DNA of 64,000 nucleotides from Emiliania huxleyi CCMP1516. Taxonomy: Eukaryota; Haptophyta; Isochrysidales; Noelaerhabdaceae. Positions 22,301-31,225 of the stretch are shown here, piece after piece; position 1 is the stretch's first letter; each line of letters opens with the position of its first letter. The stretch covers positions 339,272 to 403,271 of the forward strand of contig NW_005195441.1 of the NCBI RefSeq assembly GCF_000372725.1, read 5' to 3'. The position numbers and the translations under genes are program-made. The notes below the pieces were generated by a model. The model made no database searches. It was not told where the DNA came from and saw nothing but the letters and a program-made list of their open reading frames with translations.

Positions 22301-24720
22301 ACTCATCAGCAGGTAGACGGATATGGGGGAGATATGGGGGAGATATGGGGGAGATATCACTGGTCGAGTACTCATCAGCAGGTAGACGGAGCCGTTGATG
22401 TTCGGCTTGATGCGTGATAAACAGCCGCTGCTAGCGGAGACACTGCCGAGAGAGCGTCGGGGAGTGGCTAGGAAGTGTCTAGGAAGTGTCTAGGAGGTGT
22501 CTGGGAAGTGTCTACGAAGCGCCTTGGCCGAGAAGCGTCTAGAAAGTGTCTAGGAAGTGTCTAGGAGGTGTCTAGGAGGTGTCTAGGAAGTGTCTACGAA
22601 GCGCCTTGACCGAGACGCTGCCGAGCGACGCACCGACCTCCGCCTCTGAGGGCGGCGTTGACTCGACCGCTCCGGCGATGAGCTTCGAGGAGAGCGAGCC
22701 TGCGCGGTGGTGAAGACACTCGGCTGTCTGCGTGAGCGTCTTGGGCGCGGGGTCGTGTCGTTGCGGGAAGACGCAGGACATACGCGCGGGAGGACGGGAC
22801 TGTACAGAGTCTTCCGAGCATCGCGTGCAGTGAAGACGAGGGGTACGAATGCAGTGAAGCCGAGGGGTACGAATGCAGTGAAGACGAGGGGTACGAATGC
22901 AGTGAAGCCGAGGGGTACGAACGCAGTGAGCACAGCGGAAGATGGCCGAATACGGCTGAAGACGGCCGAAGACGTGCCCTCTCGAGCGCCGGTTGGGAGA
23001 GCGAGAAGCGTTGGGTGGGAGACAAGAGGTGCGTCTTCCGCTTCTAGGGTAGGAGCCGACGGTGCAGTTCGGCTGCAGCACGACGGAGAGGGACGGGCCT
23101 AGTACCACACCTCCAGAGTACCGAATCCAGTGTGGGTTCGGTCCCGTGGGTGGTGCGGTATGGGCCGTTGGCGGTGAGCGACCCGAGCTGCACGCCGCTG
23201 GCGACGACGACGCGCGGGTAGGAGCCTGTTCACAGCCGCGGGTGTGTGAATGGGGCGCCGTCGACAGTGCGCCGACGTCGCGAGAGTGCGGGCCGGTGTC
23301 GAAGGCGTGCTGGAAGACGGTGACCGAGGCGGAGGAGGCGGAGGAGGCGGAGGGAGGGATGCCGACGGTGACGCGGCAGCGGCGGGAGCAGTTGGCGCCG
23401 GGCAGCTGCGCGCAGCCCTGCAGGCTGTGGACCTTCATCTGACGCAGCACCGAGCTGCTGCTGCTGCCGTCGAGCGTCGTGAACTCGCGGACGCTGCGAC
23501 CTCGGACGAGGAAGAGGTGGAGGGAGGGCTCGTCGTCCGGCCGCAGGAGGACGTCGCAGCCTAGAAGCAGAGGACGCCAACCTGGCGGCGGAAAGGCGGT
23601 ATCGGGCAGAGCATTCAGAGCACCGCGTGAGTACAACGGAGAAGGATGCAGGTGAATACAGCGGAATGCGGCGGAACGCAGCGGAGTACGTGTCCTCTCG
23701 AGTGCTGGTTGGGATACAAGAATGCGTGTTCCGCTTCTAGGGGCCGAAGCCGTACAGGCTCAGCGTGATGCCGTGAGCCACGTCGTACGAGTACCCGTCC
23801 TAGGAAGAGGGTGGAGTGTGCTGGACGTGTGTGAGGAGTGAGTGATGAGGAATGTGATGGTGATGGTGACGAAGCAGATGATGACGACGAAGAGCAGGGC
23901 GTGAGGAAGTGTGATGTGATGTGGGTGGCCGTGGTTGCACGTCGTGGCTCATCGTGCCGCCGCCGACGACAGCCGAGCGCGCGGCGCCGCGAGTGCTGAG
24001 GACACAGGCCTCTGCGCGCGAGATTCTAGAATCTAGGAGCGCCTCACCTCGACCAGCGGCCTGTTTCGCCACGTCGCGGCCACCCAGACCGCATAGAACA
24101 GCAGCACCCAAAAGACGAACGTGACAATGTGCCACGCCCGCATGAGCGCCTTTGCGGAGCGGCTCGGGCCGATCCGCTCGGCGGTGTTGCGCAGCTCGCC
24201 GACCGACAACCTCGACACACGCAGCTCGCCGACCGACACCTCGACGATCGACGGCGCCCGCCGGATCGAGGCGCGGCCCTTCTCCTCGCTCGGCGCCAGC
24301 GTGTGGCCGCTCGACTCGTCAAGCGCGGCGTCGGGGTCCTCGCCGACGTCGACCGGCACGTGGCCTGGCGGCAGGGCGGCGCGGGGTGGGAGGTCGTCTC
24401 TGCTGGCACCGTGGCTAGTCCACGATGCTCATGAGGCCGTGCGCACATGTGTCCACGTGGAGGCCGGAGTCCTCGCGTGTGGGACGAGGCAAGTCGAGCG
24501 GCCCGAGCGCTCCTAGTGCCGCCGTGTCGGCGCCCGCCGCAGCAGGTCCGTCGATATCGGAGAGCTCCGTGGAGTGAGTTCTCATCATCCACTGAGTGGG
24601 CAGTCGATGCCAAACGGGGAGCAGATTCGGTTGCGGGAGTGGAGGAGGAGGCAGCGCGGCTGCCGAAGCCGAACACACAAGGACCGAACGCAAAAAAAGT
24701 AACCCGGCTAGCTCCACTTT
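14706..24720 (-). CDS. Very large multipass membrane protein with C-terminal EF-hands (channel-like), many exons
   Basis: The 3' half is resolved. Exons ending 17782, then 17475-17226, 17105-16896, 16754-16690, 16618-16541, 16469-16381, 16126-16008, 15929-15847, 15744-15713, 15639-15407, 15258-15071 and 14993-14706 keep frame throughout. They encode membrane segments (AAAAPFFHLCIFVPLPLLLL; LYEWLAVCIATL; IWLYCSLAMMVCCWVVLAAA), two EF-hand loops (DRDRDDLISMAE and DVDGEGTVSLGE) and, unusually, one more membrane segment before the C-terminus. Upstream exons are visible but not all joined: an N-terminal segment (AWHIVTFVFWVLLFYAVWVA, 24033-24359), a Cys-rich region with an extra EF-like DTNGDYY (about 21550-21850), and a long exon at 19931-20155. 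The start is uncertain (about 24360-24720). The layout resembles polycystin/TRP-type channels, but I do not recognise the pore, so channel function is inferred. An assembly gap at 19398-19629 lies in an intron. Donors in the resolved part are mostly GC. Confidence 0.6.
15714..16008 (-). repeat. Introns with duplicated exon edges and AATTAACAC repeats
   Basis: Two neighbouring introns (15745-15846 and 15930-16007) are flanked by duplicated coding sequence: GTGCGCA followed by GCGCTCGA and CGGATGCT on both sides of the first, and GGCACCGC followed by ATCC on both sides of the second. Their interiors are short tandem words such as AATTAACACT and AATGAACACGA. Confidence 0.75.
16192..16380. repeat. 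Intronic minisatellite of CTCTCGGCGATC-type units
   Basis: About 15 tandem 11-13 bp units of GATCTCTCGGC type fill an intron of the membrane protein gene. The flanking GACATGTCTCGGACATGT also occurs in heme oxygenase introns (50270-50400). Confidence 0.85.
18243..18572. repeat. 11-bp minisatellite with two unit types, 30 units
   Basis: Thirty exact 11-bp units occur, either ATCTCGGCCGC (type A, 21 units) or ATCTCGGCTAC (type B, 9 units). Run lengths in order are A5 B2 A4 B2 A4 B1 A2 B2 A1 B1 A5 B1. It lies inside an intron of the membrane protein gene. Confidence 0.95.
18872..19036 (-). repeat. Introner family A copy with GA donor
   Basis: On the minus strand the exon ends TTCGAG, followed by GACTTTTTTTTACCC and TAGAAGCGGAA, and the intron ends GCGCGTAG before GACTTTTACACG. 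GACTTTT is duplicated on both sides, and the conserved join FED-FYTLYVLF requires a GA-AG intron. The interior CCCAACCAGCTCTCGAGAGG is family A. Confidence 0.75.
19308..19930. repeat. CT/GA-rich satellite around an assembly gap
   Basis: Left of the gap (19308-19397) the plus strand is CT dinucleotide-rich; the gap is N from 19398 to 19629; right of it (19630-19930) the plus strand is GGGGAGAGGGA repeats. This is an intron of the membrane protein gene; any reading frame through it is meaningless. Confidence 0.9.
20525..20700 (-). repeat. Introner family A copy, GCCGGG target duplication
   Basis: The minus strand reads exon, GCCGGGGCT, CGTAGAAGCGGAAACAG, then the family A interior. It belongs to the intron that closes with CACGACGTAG before GCCGGGAGTG near 20370. 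GCCGGG is duplicated and supplies the GC donor; the joined protein reads VVGGPGVPRLKFVYV. Confidence 0.8.
21235..21390 (-). repeat. 64-bp exon-edge/intron module, tandem
   Basis: Two 64-bp units each contain the exon-like GGCAGCCTCTTCTCGGA and GTTCCAAGA-type filler, followed by the true exon copy. The intron is therefore made of duplicated exon edge plus filler. Confidence 0.8.
22440..22620. repeat. Intronic AGTGTCTAGGA minisatellite
   Basis: Short tandem words (GGAAGTGTCTAGGAAGTG and variants) repeat about 12 times between coding-like stretches of the membrane protein gene. Confidence 0.8.
22790..23047 (-). repeat. Introner family A copy with internal expansion
   Basis: The family A end CCTAGAAGCGGAAGACGC follows the exon ending in PNCTVGSY; the interior has been expanded by a tandem GAGGGGTACGAATGCAGTG unit (four copies, 22838-22926). 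Confidence 0.75.
23100..23165 (-). repeat. Short introner family B copy
   Basis: The minus-strand intron begins GCCCATACCGC, contains GGGACCGAACCCACACTGG and ends TCTGGAGGTGTGGTACTAG; the next exon starts GCCCG. The conserved join TANGPSLSVVLQ fixes a GC donor. The same intron sequence lies at 7760-7828, and an inverted relative lies at about 49460-49500. Confidence 0.8.
23561..23741 (-). repeat. Introner family A copy
   Basis: The minus strand reads CTTCG, GCC, CCTAGAAGCGGAACACGC, the family A interior, and ends CCTCTGCTTCTAG before GCTGCGACG. The inverted ends CTAGAAGCGGA / TCTGCTTCTAG are clearest here. The joined protein is LYGFGCDVLLRP. Confidence 0.85.
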
Positions 24721-24813
24721 GCACCCATGGGGCGGTAGGGCTCTCTTGCCCGTAACACGTCACTGCATCCTCTGCTGGTTCCTCCCGTCGCCTCCTCTTT
24801 GTTCGAATGCTTT

Positions 24814-25644
24814 TCAATCCATCCTGAGATGGCGATCGCTGTACTTCATGGGGGTCATCAAGTGACCGCGACTGACAAGCCAGAGGTCGATACTCTGGGC
24901 GACCCATCGGATGCCACGAATGCCTGAAGGAGAGGGAGGCGAGGCCAGAGGCAGGCTCAGCTGCTCTCGGGTGATCCCGCTTTGGTGGCCGAAGGACCCG
25001 ATGGTCCTGTCACATTCGTTCGTGGGGTCGCGGGGGTAGAAGAATTCGAGGTAGAATCGAGTCAGCACATCCTTGTAGTACAGCGGACCGCCAGGCTCGC
25101 CGGCAGCATCCGCAGGGAGGCAGCATATGAGGCACCAGTCTTCTGCGAAGAGCTCAACAGCTGCGGCCGCGATGGCAGAGTCGGCCGCGGTTCGAGCGAG
25201 CAGCTTTTGGCTGCGGGATCGAATCGCGGAAGGCTCATGCCCTCGCGGAGCGCGCGGGTGTGCGAAATGCGACAAAAGACGAAAGACGACAGGCGCCTGA
25301 GCGCTGTACGCCTGAACTTTTGTCGCCGCAATCGCCACCGCCGCCATCTTGACGAGCAGCGCGAGCGCGCTCGTCGGCGGCCAGCCGTCGCGGGCCGGGC
25401 CGAGCCCGGCCTCAACCGGCCGCGCCGCCGCAGCAGGCCCGGAGGCCCACATGGCGGCCGACCAGCTGATAAGGAGTTTGTTCTCTCTTCTCCCAAGTAG
25501 CGCTAGCGTTCTTTGCGAATGTCTCGAGATGGCCAGCAGGCGCTGTCTGCTCGCGGCCTGTGCGGGCCGCTCGTCCTCCTCGCCCTTCTTTCGTCCTCCC
25601 GTCCCTCCCCTCCACCATGGCCTCCTCGGCACTTCTTTCTCCAT
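24814..25644 (-). CDS. Unidentified ORF, 276 aa
   Basis: An uninterrupted ORF directly downstream of a LINE-like 3' tail. It has a hydrophobic stretch (LLVKMAAVAIAATKVQ, residues ~100-115) and a plausible globular segment (AAAAVELFAEDWCLICCLPA then YYKDVLTRFYLEFFYP, residues ~180-225). The ends are less protein-like. No family is recognised. It could be real, an exon set read through introns, or part of the retroelement neighbourhood. Confidence 0.3.
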   Translation of the reverse strand: MEKEVPRRPWWRGGTGGRKKGEEDERPAQAASRQRLLAISRHSQRTLALLGRRENKLLISWSAAMWASGPAAAARPVEAGLGPARDGWPPTSALALLVKMAAVAIAATKVQAYSAQAPVVFRLLSHFAHPRAPRGHEPSAIRSRSQKLLARTAADSAIAAAAVELFAEDWCLICCLPADAAGEPGGPLYYKDVLTRFYLEFFYPRDPTNECDRTIGSFGHQSGITREQLSLPLASPPSPSGIRGIRWVAQSIDLWLVSRGHLMTPMKYSDRHLRMD

Positions 25645-25659
25645 CCGCCTCGCCCTGCC

Positions 25660-26707
25660 TTTTTATTATTATACCAAAAGGAGGGCTACACGAGGCCCTC
25701 TACGCTGGGGCGCCGGCGCCCTACTGGGCGCCCCCCGCTCCCTTCCCCTTAGAACCCCCCATCCCGCTAGCCCCCCCCCCCCCGCGGTCCCTCGCGGTCG
25801 CGCGACGCCGCACCAATGGCGCGCTGTGCCTCGTCCGCGAGCGCCGTCCAGAGCTGCACCGACAGTCGCTGCAGCGCAAACGGCATCCATTCGCGCGCCG
25901 ACCACGACGTCTGGTCGTACTGCCACCACGTGAGCTTCCGGCCCGCCACCTTAGCCACCCGCATCAGCAGCTCCTCCACCCCCGCGCTCATTGCGCCGAA
26001 CTCCTCGAAGAGCAGCGCCTCCACGCGGCACTTCCCCTCTGCGTCCGTGTACTGGCCCTTGACAGCCTCGACCGTCCCGGTCCCCGTCCGCGGGTCCCAC
26101 ATCCCCACCCTCCCGCCCCTGTCCCCGCCCTCCACGCCCAGAACCGTCTCGCGGGCGCGTGGCAGCGTGTTGCCGCAAGCGACAAACGCCCCCATGCGCC
26201 CCACCCCCGAGGGGTCCGACGGCACACCGGCAAAGATCTTCGTGTCGCCGATGCAGGGCAGGTCCCCAATCACGCCCTGGTAAATGTACAAGTCCGTCCT
26301 CGTAGTGCTGTGCTCGCAGTGAAACTCGTGCTCCACCGCGCCGCGCCCCAGCTTGCCCCGCAGCAGCTCGACAAGGTCCAGGAGGACCTCCTTGTGCCGC
26401 GTCTGGTGGCCCGCCGCGCCGTCGTTCTGCGCCACGTCGCCAAGGGCGTCAAAGGGCAGACCGTGCTGGCTGTAGATGCCGTCCGCCATGACGTCCGTCA
26501 TCATCGACAGGTGTAATCCGAAGCGGCGCTGCAGCGCGAAGCGCAGCACGTACGAGGGCAGACGGAAGTGCGCGCGGGTCGGGATCGCGTTCAAGGACGA
26601 GCCCGCGCCGAACTGGCTCACCGAGACAAACCGCACCTGCTCCCTCCTCCCTGCGCGGCCCGCCGCCGCAGAGCTCTGAGCACGCCTCCCTTCGCGGCCC
26701 GACCAAC
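25660..26707 (-). mobile_element. LINE-like retrotransposon 3' fragment (copy 1)
   Basis: The minus-strand ORF (to 25767, open from about 26700) includes SQFGAGSSLNAIPTRAHFRL and VLRFALQRRFGL, then GDVAQNDG and TRHKEVLLDLVELL. This order of motifs (GAG.WL.AIP, AL..RLGL, GDHA..., RH..) is what follows the reverse transcriptase in many algal non-LTR elements, so I read it as the C-terminal part of such a polyprotein. After the stop comes a short conserved 3' tail and an A/T-rich end (TATAATAATAAAAA, minus strand), as expected for a LINE. A near-identical, shorter copy lies at 51285-52012 on the other strand. No reverse transcriptase motif is present. The family assignment is an inference. Confidence 0.6.
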
Positions 26708-28140
26708 ACCAACATCAAGTGAATGATGGACGTGGTGCGCACGAAGGTCCCAGCTTCACCATGTCCTTTCTCGACCTTCAGGTACTGGGCTGGGTTTTTA
26801 GGCATTGTGGGGTTGGCACTCCCATCGACCCTCATGACCTCCTGCGGTCTCTGAGATGGACACCAGTGGGTGTGGGACCACAGCCAGGATACACTCGAAG
26901 GCTGGGTAAGCAGTAGAGGTCGATACTCGACGCGTCCCACATGGTATGTGTCGCTGTCGGCACGCTGTCGACAGGACGTCGAGCGACACCGGTGGCAGTG
27001 CCACCCAGGAGTGGTCGGGCGGTCTCCCGTCATGAGAGAGTCACCATGTGATCCGTATGATGGTTCCTGACAACCGCCTCAGTCAACTTTCGTCACAGTT
27101 CCCGCTCTGAGAGGAGCTGCGGGTCAGTTTGACAGCTGGAGCTGTGTCGCCGGCGTGCGGCGGCCTGCCTCCGGAGGTGCCTCTGAGGTGGACATTTTTT
27201 GGTCACCGTGAGAGAACGCGTTCGAATTTTTACTCCGGAACTTCAACTCCACACGCGCACCGGCCAGGGCTACAATAGTGCCAGTGAGGCGAAGGCGCGA
27301 GTCGGAAGGCCGCGACCGCGTTTAGTCACACTTTCCTCCAATCGCTGTGAACCCAGCCACGTATGCCAACCTTCAGAAAAGAATCAAAAAAGTGGTAAAC
27401 ACCACACCAACACCGATCACCAATGATCAGCACTGCCAGGTGCGCTACGCACGTCCCACGCTGCGGTGCAACAGCCACGACAACGAACGAAAGAACTAGC
27501 TGTAACGCGCGGGGGGCGTGCGTAGGGCAGCCGGTAAGTACTGCCGCCGGACAAGCATTACTTTCCACGTGCCCCCATGCGCAGACCGGCGGCATTCGCA
27601 CGGAGCAAACGCACACGCCGGTTGCAGCGGCAGCGCAGGGAAGCATGGACGCAAATTCATGCTCTGGGACCAGGAGCCTAGCGCTCACGAACCAGTCACA
27701 TATCGAGCGATGAGCGTCGGGAACATGTAGTCGGTCTATCCAATTGGCTCGGCACCGATAAGCGAGGGAGCACCATCCAGCTCCAGTATTGAGCACTTGA
27801 GCACTGGATAGGGTCGATTCCGCGTGGTACGGGACCCCTCGATCGTCTCGCCCTCCCTCACTGGTATGTTCATTGGGGGGGGTCATAACAAACACGGTAC
27901 AGGATCGAGGTGCACGCTGCCGAAGCAGTGTCGTCCCCCCTCTCCCCGACGGCGATGGCGGTGTGACCGATCGAGCTACAAGAGGAGCTTGTTCAGCAGG
28001 ATCCGGGGAGGTCTGGCGCACTACCTCACTGGGCCTGAGACCGCCGGGACAGTACCCGTCACCGCCTCGGATTTGTGTGGAGTCGAACCACTCCGGGATG
28101 AGCAAGCTCATCGTTCTGAGTTGTGCTGTCTCTTGCCTGC
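26708..28140. other. No gene recognised
   Basis: Base composition drops below the surroundings and neither strand carries a recognisable domain. Minus-strand ORFs immediately above the LINE fragment do not continue its frame. It may be decayed repeat or intergenic sequence. Confidence 0.4.
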
Positions 28141-28416
28141 CAAACGGGGGGGGGGGGGGGGGGGGGGCTTCCCAAAAGGCCGCCACAAGAGACCTAAAAA
28201 AAACCCCCCCCCCCCCCAAAAAAAGGTGCGGGGGAAAGGGGTCCCCCCCAAACAAAAATAATTATTGTTAATTTTTACAAATTCCCTGGGGGGAAAAAAG
28301 GGGGGGGGTCCTTCATTAATTCCTTTCCGGAAAAAGACCCAAAAATGCCCCCCCCAAAAAGAGGGGGGGGGGGGGGGGGGGGGGCGGGGGGGGGGGGACG
28401 GGGGGCTTGCGGGGGT

Positions 28417-28456
<40 letters not shown>

Positions 28457-28760
28457 ACTGGGGGTGAGGGGGAGGGGCCGGGGGGGGCGGGGGGGGGTGG
28501 AGTGGGGGCTGCTGGGGGGAGCGGGGGGGGGGCGGGGGGGGGGGGGGGGGGGGGTGGGGTGGGGGGGGCGGGGGCGGGGGGGGGGGGGAGGGGGGGGGAA
28601 GGGGGGGGGGGGGGAGGCTGAGGGGTGGGGGGGGGGCGGGGGGTAAGGGGGGGGGGGGGTGGGGGGGTAAGGGGGGGGGGGGGGCGTGGGTAAGGGGGGG
28701 GGTCGTGGGAGGAACGAGCGGGGCCGAAGATAAGCAAGGGAGGTGGCGGCGTCGGGGGGG
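28141..28760. other. Unreliable poly-G/poly-C sequence
   Basis: The sequence collapses into homopolymer runs (G runs up to about 30, with C and A runs) that look like compressed or low-quality read ends rather than genomic DNA. Any translation (polyglycine or polyproline) should be ignored. Confidence 0.85.
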
Positions 28761-29265
28761 GGGGAGGCGGTAGGGGAGGCGGCAAGCAAGGAGTTGACGA
28801 GCGTGTCAAGGGCGGGTGCGCAGAATTCTTCTCTGGAACGATCCACCGAGCAGGCATCGCAGTCTCTCGCCGCTAACCTGTGTGGGTTTTGAATTCTTCT
28901 TTGCGACGATCCACATCGCAGAGCAGGCATCGCAGCCTCGCGGCGCCGGCGCACCACGCCCAGCCACAGCGCACTAGAGCCCTCTTCGCGACACAGTCCT
29001 GTCGCCTGCGGCGCCGTCTCGCGCTGCTCCGCCTTTGCCGCGCTCGCAGCAGCCACCTCGGCAGCGCGAGCGCCACCGAAACGCAGAGAGCCCAGACACA
29101 CGGCTGGGCGGAGACACGCGAGTTCAGCGCGCGCCACACCGATGGCCTTGCCCGTCGCAGCGAGTCGTCTGTGTCTCCTTCCCGCCGCCAGCAGCGCGCC
29201 ACCGCCGCCGCCGCTCGCCAAGCACACTGACTGCCCGGCGACGCCCTGCGCAGGCGGGAAGCGCC

Positions 29266-30077
29266 ATGTCTGTGCAGGAGAGGGACCCGTGCCCGCACCG
29301 GATCCTCGACGACATTGGCGGCGCGTTTGCGATGGGCGCCATCGGCGGCGGCCTCTGGAACATGGTCAAGGGGGCGCGCAACAGCCCGCGCGGCGAGAGG
29401 ATGCAGGGCAGCATCTCTGCGATCCGCGCGCGGGCGCCGATCCTCGGAGGCGCCGCCGCCGCCGCCTGGACAGAGGACGAGAGAGAGGGAGAGGACGCCG
29501 CACCGCCTCGCGGGCGGGGCCTCGACACCCCCCCTCCGTCTGCGCGCCGCCGACGCCCACCCGCCTCCGCGCTCAGCCCACCCCGCCAGCCATTCCTGTC
29601 CCGTCTCGGCGCCGCAGGCAACTTTGCAGTGTGGGGAGGGCTCTTCTCAAGCTTTGATTGCTCGCTGGTGTGGCTGCGGCGCAAGGAGGACCCGTGGAAC
29701 TCCATCGCGTCGGGCGCGCTGACGGGCGGCGTGCTCGCGGCGCGCGGCGGCTGGCGCGCCGCTAGCCGCTCGGCCGCTGTTGGGGGGGTGCGCCGGCCGC
29801 CACCAGCCGAGAGTGGGCTGGGTTCTCCAGGCCCGCGCGGCTCCCCCGCCGCGACGCCCGCCCGGCCCCCGCGCGCCCGCAGGTGCTGCTCGCGATGATC
29901 GAGGGCCTAAACATCTTTTTGACCAAGATGTTGGCGGAGAACTCGGCGCCGCCCTACGCGCCTCCGCCGCCGTACCAGCCGCCGCCGATGGCGCCCGCGC
30001 CACCGACCGCGGCGAAGCCGGCCGCCGCCGACGAGGGGTTCATGGTCGACTCGGCAAAGTCCTCCCAGGCCACCTGA
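29266..30077 (+). CDS. Tim17-family mitochondrial inner membrane translocase subunit, 182 aa
   Basis: Exons 29266-29449, 29618-29787 and 29883-30077 join in frame. The protein matches Tim17: [17 protein letters not shown] at the N-terminus, [18 protein letters not shown], the [20 protein letters not shown] join, [22 protein letters not shown], then LLAMIEG. Four membrane segments are expected, and the family forms part of the TIM23 presequence translocase. The C-terminal 40 residues are Pro/Ala-rich. Intron 1 is GC-AG (168 bp) and has no stop in frame, so a read-through ORF exists that would insert 56 low-complexity residues; homology shows it is an intron. Intron 2 is GT-AG. Tim17 is favoured over Tim22 or Tim23 by the DPWNS and ARNSP motifs. 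Confidence 0.9.
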
Positions 30078-30384
30078 TCGGCGTGCGCGCCGCCCTGCGT
30101 GTTGTGCTCTGACTTGGATCGGCGCGGCCGAGCGCCGCAGGGACGCTCGGGGCCGGAAGATCTTGTGCCTTGTGCCACGCTCACCCGACGGAAGACTTGC
30201 CTGCCGCGAGCAGGAACCCCCGAACCTACGGACCTGAGGTATTCGTGCCGGGCGCTCTCCGGTTATGTTGCGTACTGCGCTGCTGCCGGACGAGACATTG
30301 TGCCCATTTGATTCAGCGTCGTCAGAGACCTGCTTATATATTATTATGATGTCGCAAAACTGGTCACGCACGGCCAAGACTCTG

Positions 30385-31029
30385 CTACCCCTGCGTTCGT
30401 CCCGCCTCCAGCGCCGAGGCGAAGCTCCGCCGCATGCGCCGCTCCGCCTCCTCCTCGCGCATGAACTGGAAGGCGCCGAAGGAGTGGATCGCCGCGAGCG
30501 TGTAGAAGACGCCCGTCGCCAGGCACAGCGCAAACAGGAGGAAGCGGTCCCACGGCTGGTGCGGGTGGCACACCCGCTTCGTGAACAAGCCGCCCGAGCA
30601 AGTCTCCCACTCGACGGTCAACATGTAGTACGGCAACCACCAGAGCAGGTCGGTCGCGGCGGACGAGGCGAGCAGCAGCGAGAGGAGCAGGGCGAGCCAC
30701 GGCTGCGTGCCCGAGTCGGTGAGCAAGCTGAAGAGGACCGTCAGCATCGACCAGGTGACGCGCGGGAGCCTCCTGGCCAGCGGCCCGAAGCGCTCGCCCT
30801 CCGGTAGAAGGAGGTAGACGAGGAGGTCGGCAAACGCGACCGCTGCGACCGCCCGGAAGGTGATGGGCATCGGCATGTTGTCGTCCGAGTAGGCAGAGGC
30901 CGGTGTCGGAGCCGGCGGCGGCTGCTGCTGAGCTGGGCCGCGCGCCGCCGCGAGGAGGCATGGCCGTGGCGGCGAGAGCGCCGCGCAGCTGGGCAGCAGC
31001 GTGAGGAGGACGAGTGGCGGCGCGCGCAT
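30385..31029 (-). CDS. Multipass membrane protein with N-terminal signal, 214 aa
   Basis: A single-exon ORF starting MRAPPLVLLTLLPSCAALSP, a signal peptide ending in a typical cleavage region. A Pro/Ala/Gln-rich stretch follows, as in plastid-targeted proteins with bipartite leaders. There are then four or five membrane segments (FRAVAAVAFADLLVYLLL; WLALLLSLLLASSAATDLLW; DRFLLFALCLATGVFYTLAA) with short polar loops and a basic/acidic tail. No family is recognised. It shares a 196-bp divergent upstream region with the kelch gene. Plastid membrane location is an inference. Confidence 0.7.
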   Translation of the reverse strand: MRAPPLVLLTLLPSCAALSPPRPCLLAAARGPAQQQPPPAPTPASAYSDDNMPMPITFRAVAAVAFADLLVYLLLPEGERFGPLARRLPRVTWSMLTVLFSLLTDSGTQPWLALLLSLLLASSAATDLLWWLPYYMLTVEWETCSGGLFTKRVCHPHQPWDRFLLFALCLATGVFYTLAAIHSFGAFQFMREEEAERRMRRSFASALEAGRTQG

Positions 31030-31225
31030 ATTGTGCCGTGAGGGCGCGCACTTATGTCAGACGTACACACGCACCGCACACGTGTGCCCTGGTTACTGGG
31101 CGAGTGCAGCAGCAGACGCCGGCGCCGCAGCTCGTGCAAAAAGAATTCAACCAGCCGAACTCTCTGGCGCAGCACACAGGTTCGACACAGGCAAAAAGAC
31201 TCGTGCAAAAAGAATTGGCGCGATT
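31030..31225. promoter_or_regulatory. Divergent intergenic region, likely bidirectional promoter
   Basis: Only 196 bp separate the two divergent start codons. It holds two direct copies of CTCGTGCAAAAAGAATT (31132 and 31200), the second 10 bp before the kelch start codon, and a relative of a segment at 52170-52250 (CACACAGGTTCGACACAGG). No TATA box is seen. Confidence 0.5.

Noticed and set aside
28265..29227. Long polyglycine and polyproline ORFs
   Set aside because: Products of homopolymer artefact sequence at 28141-28760.
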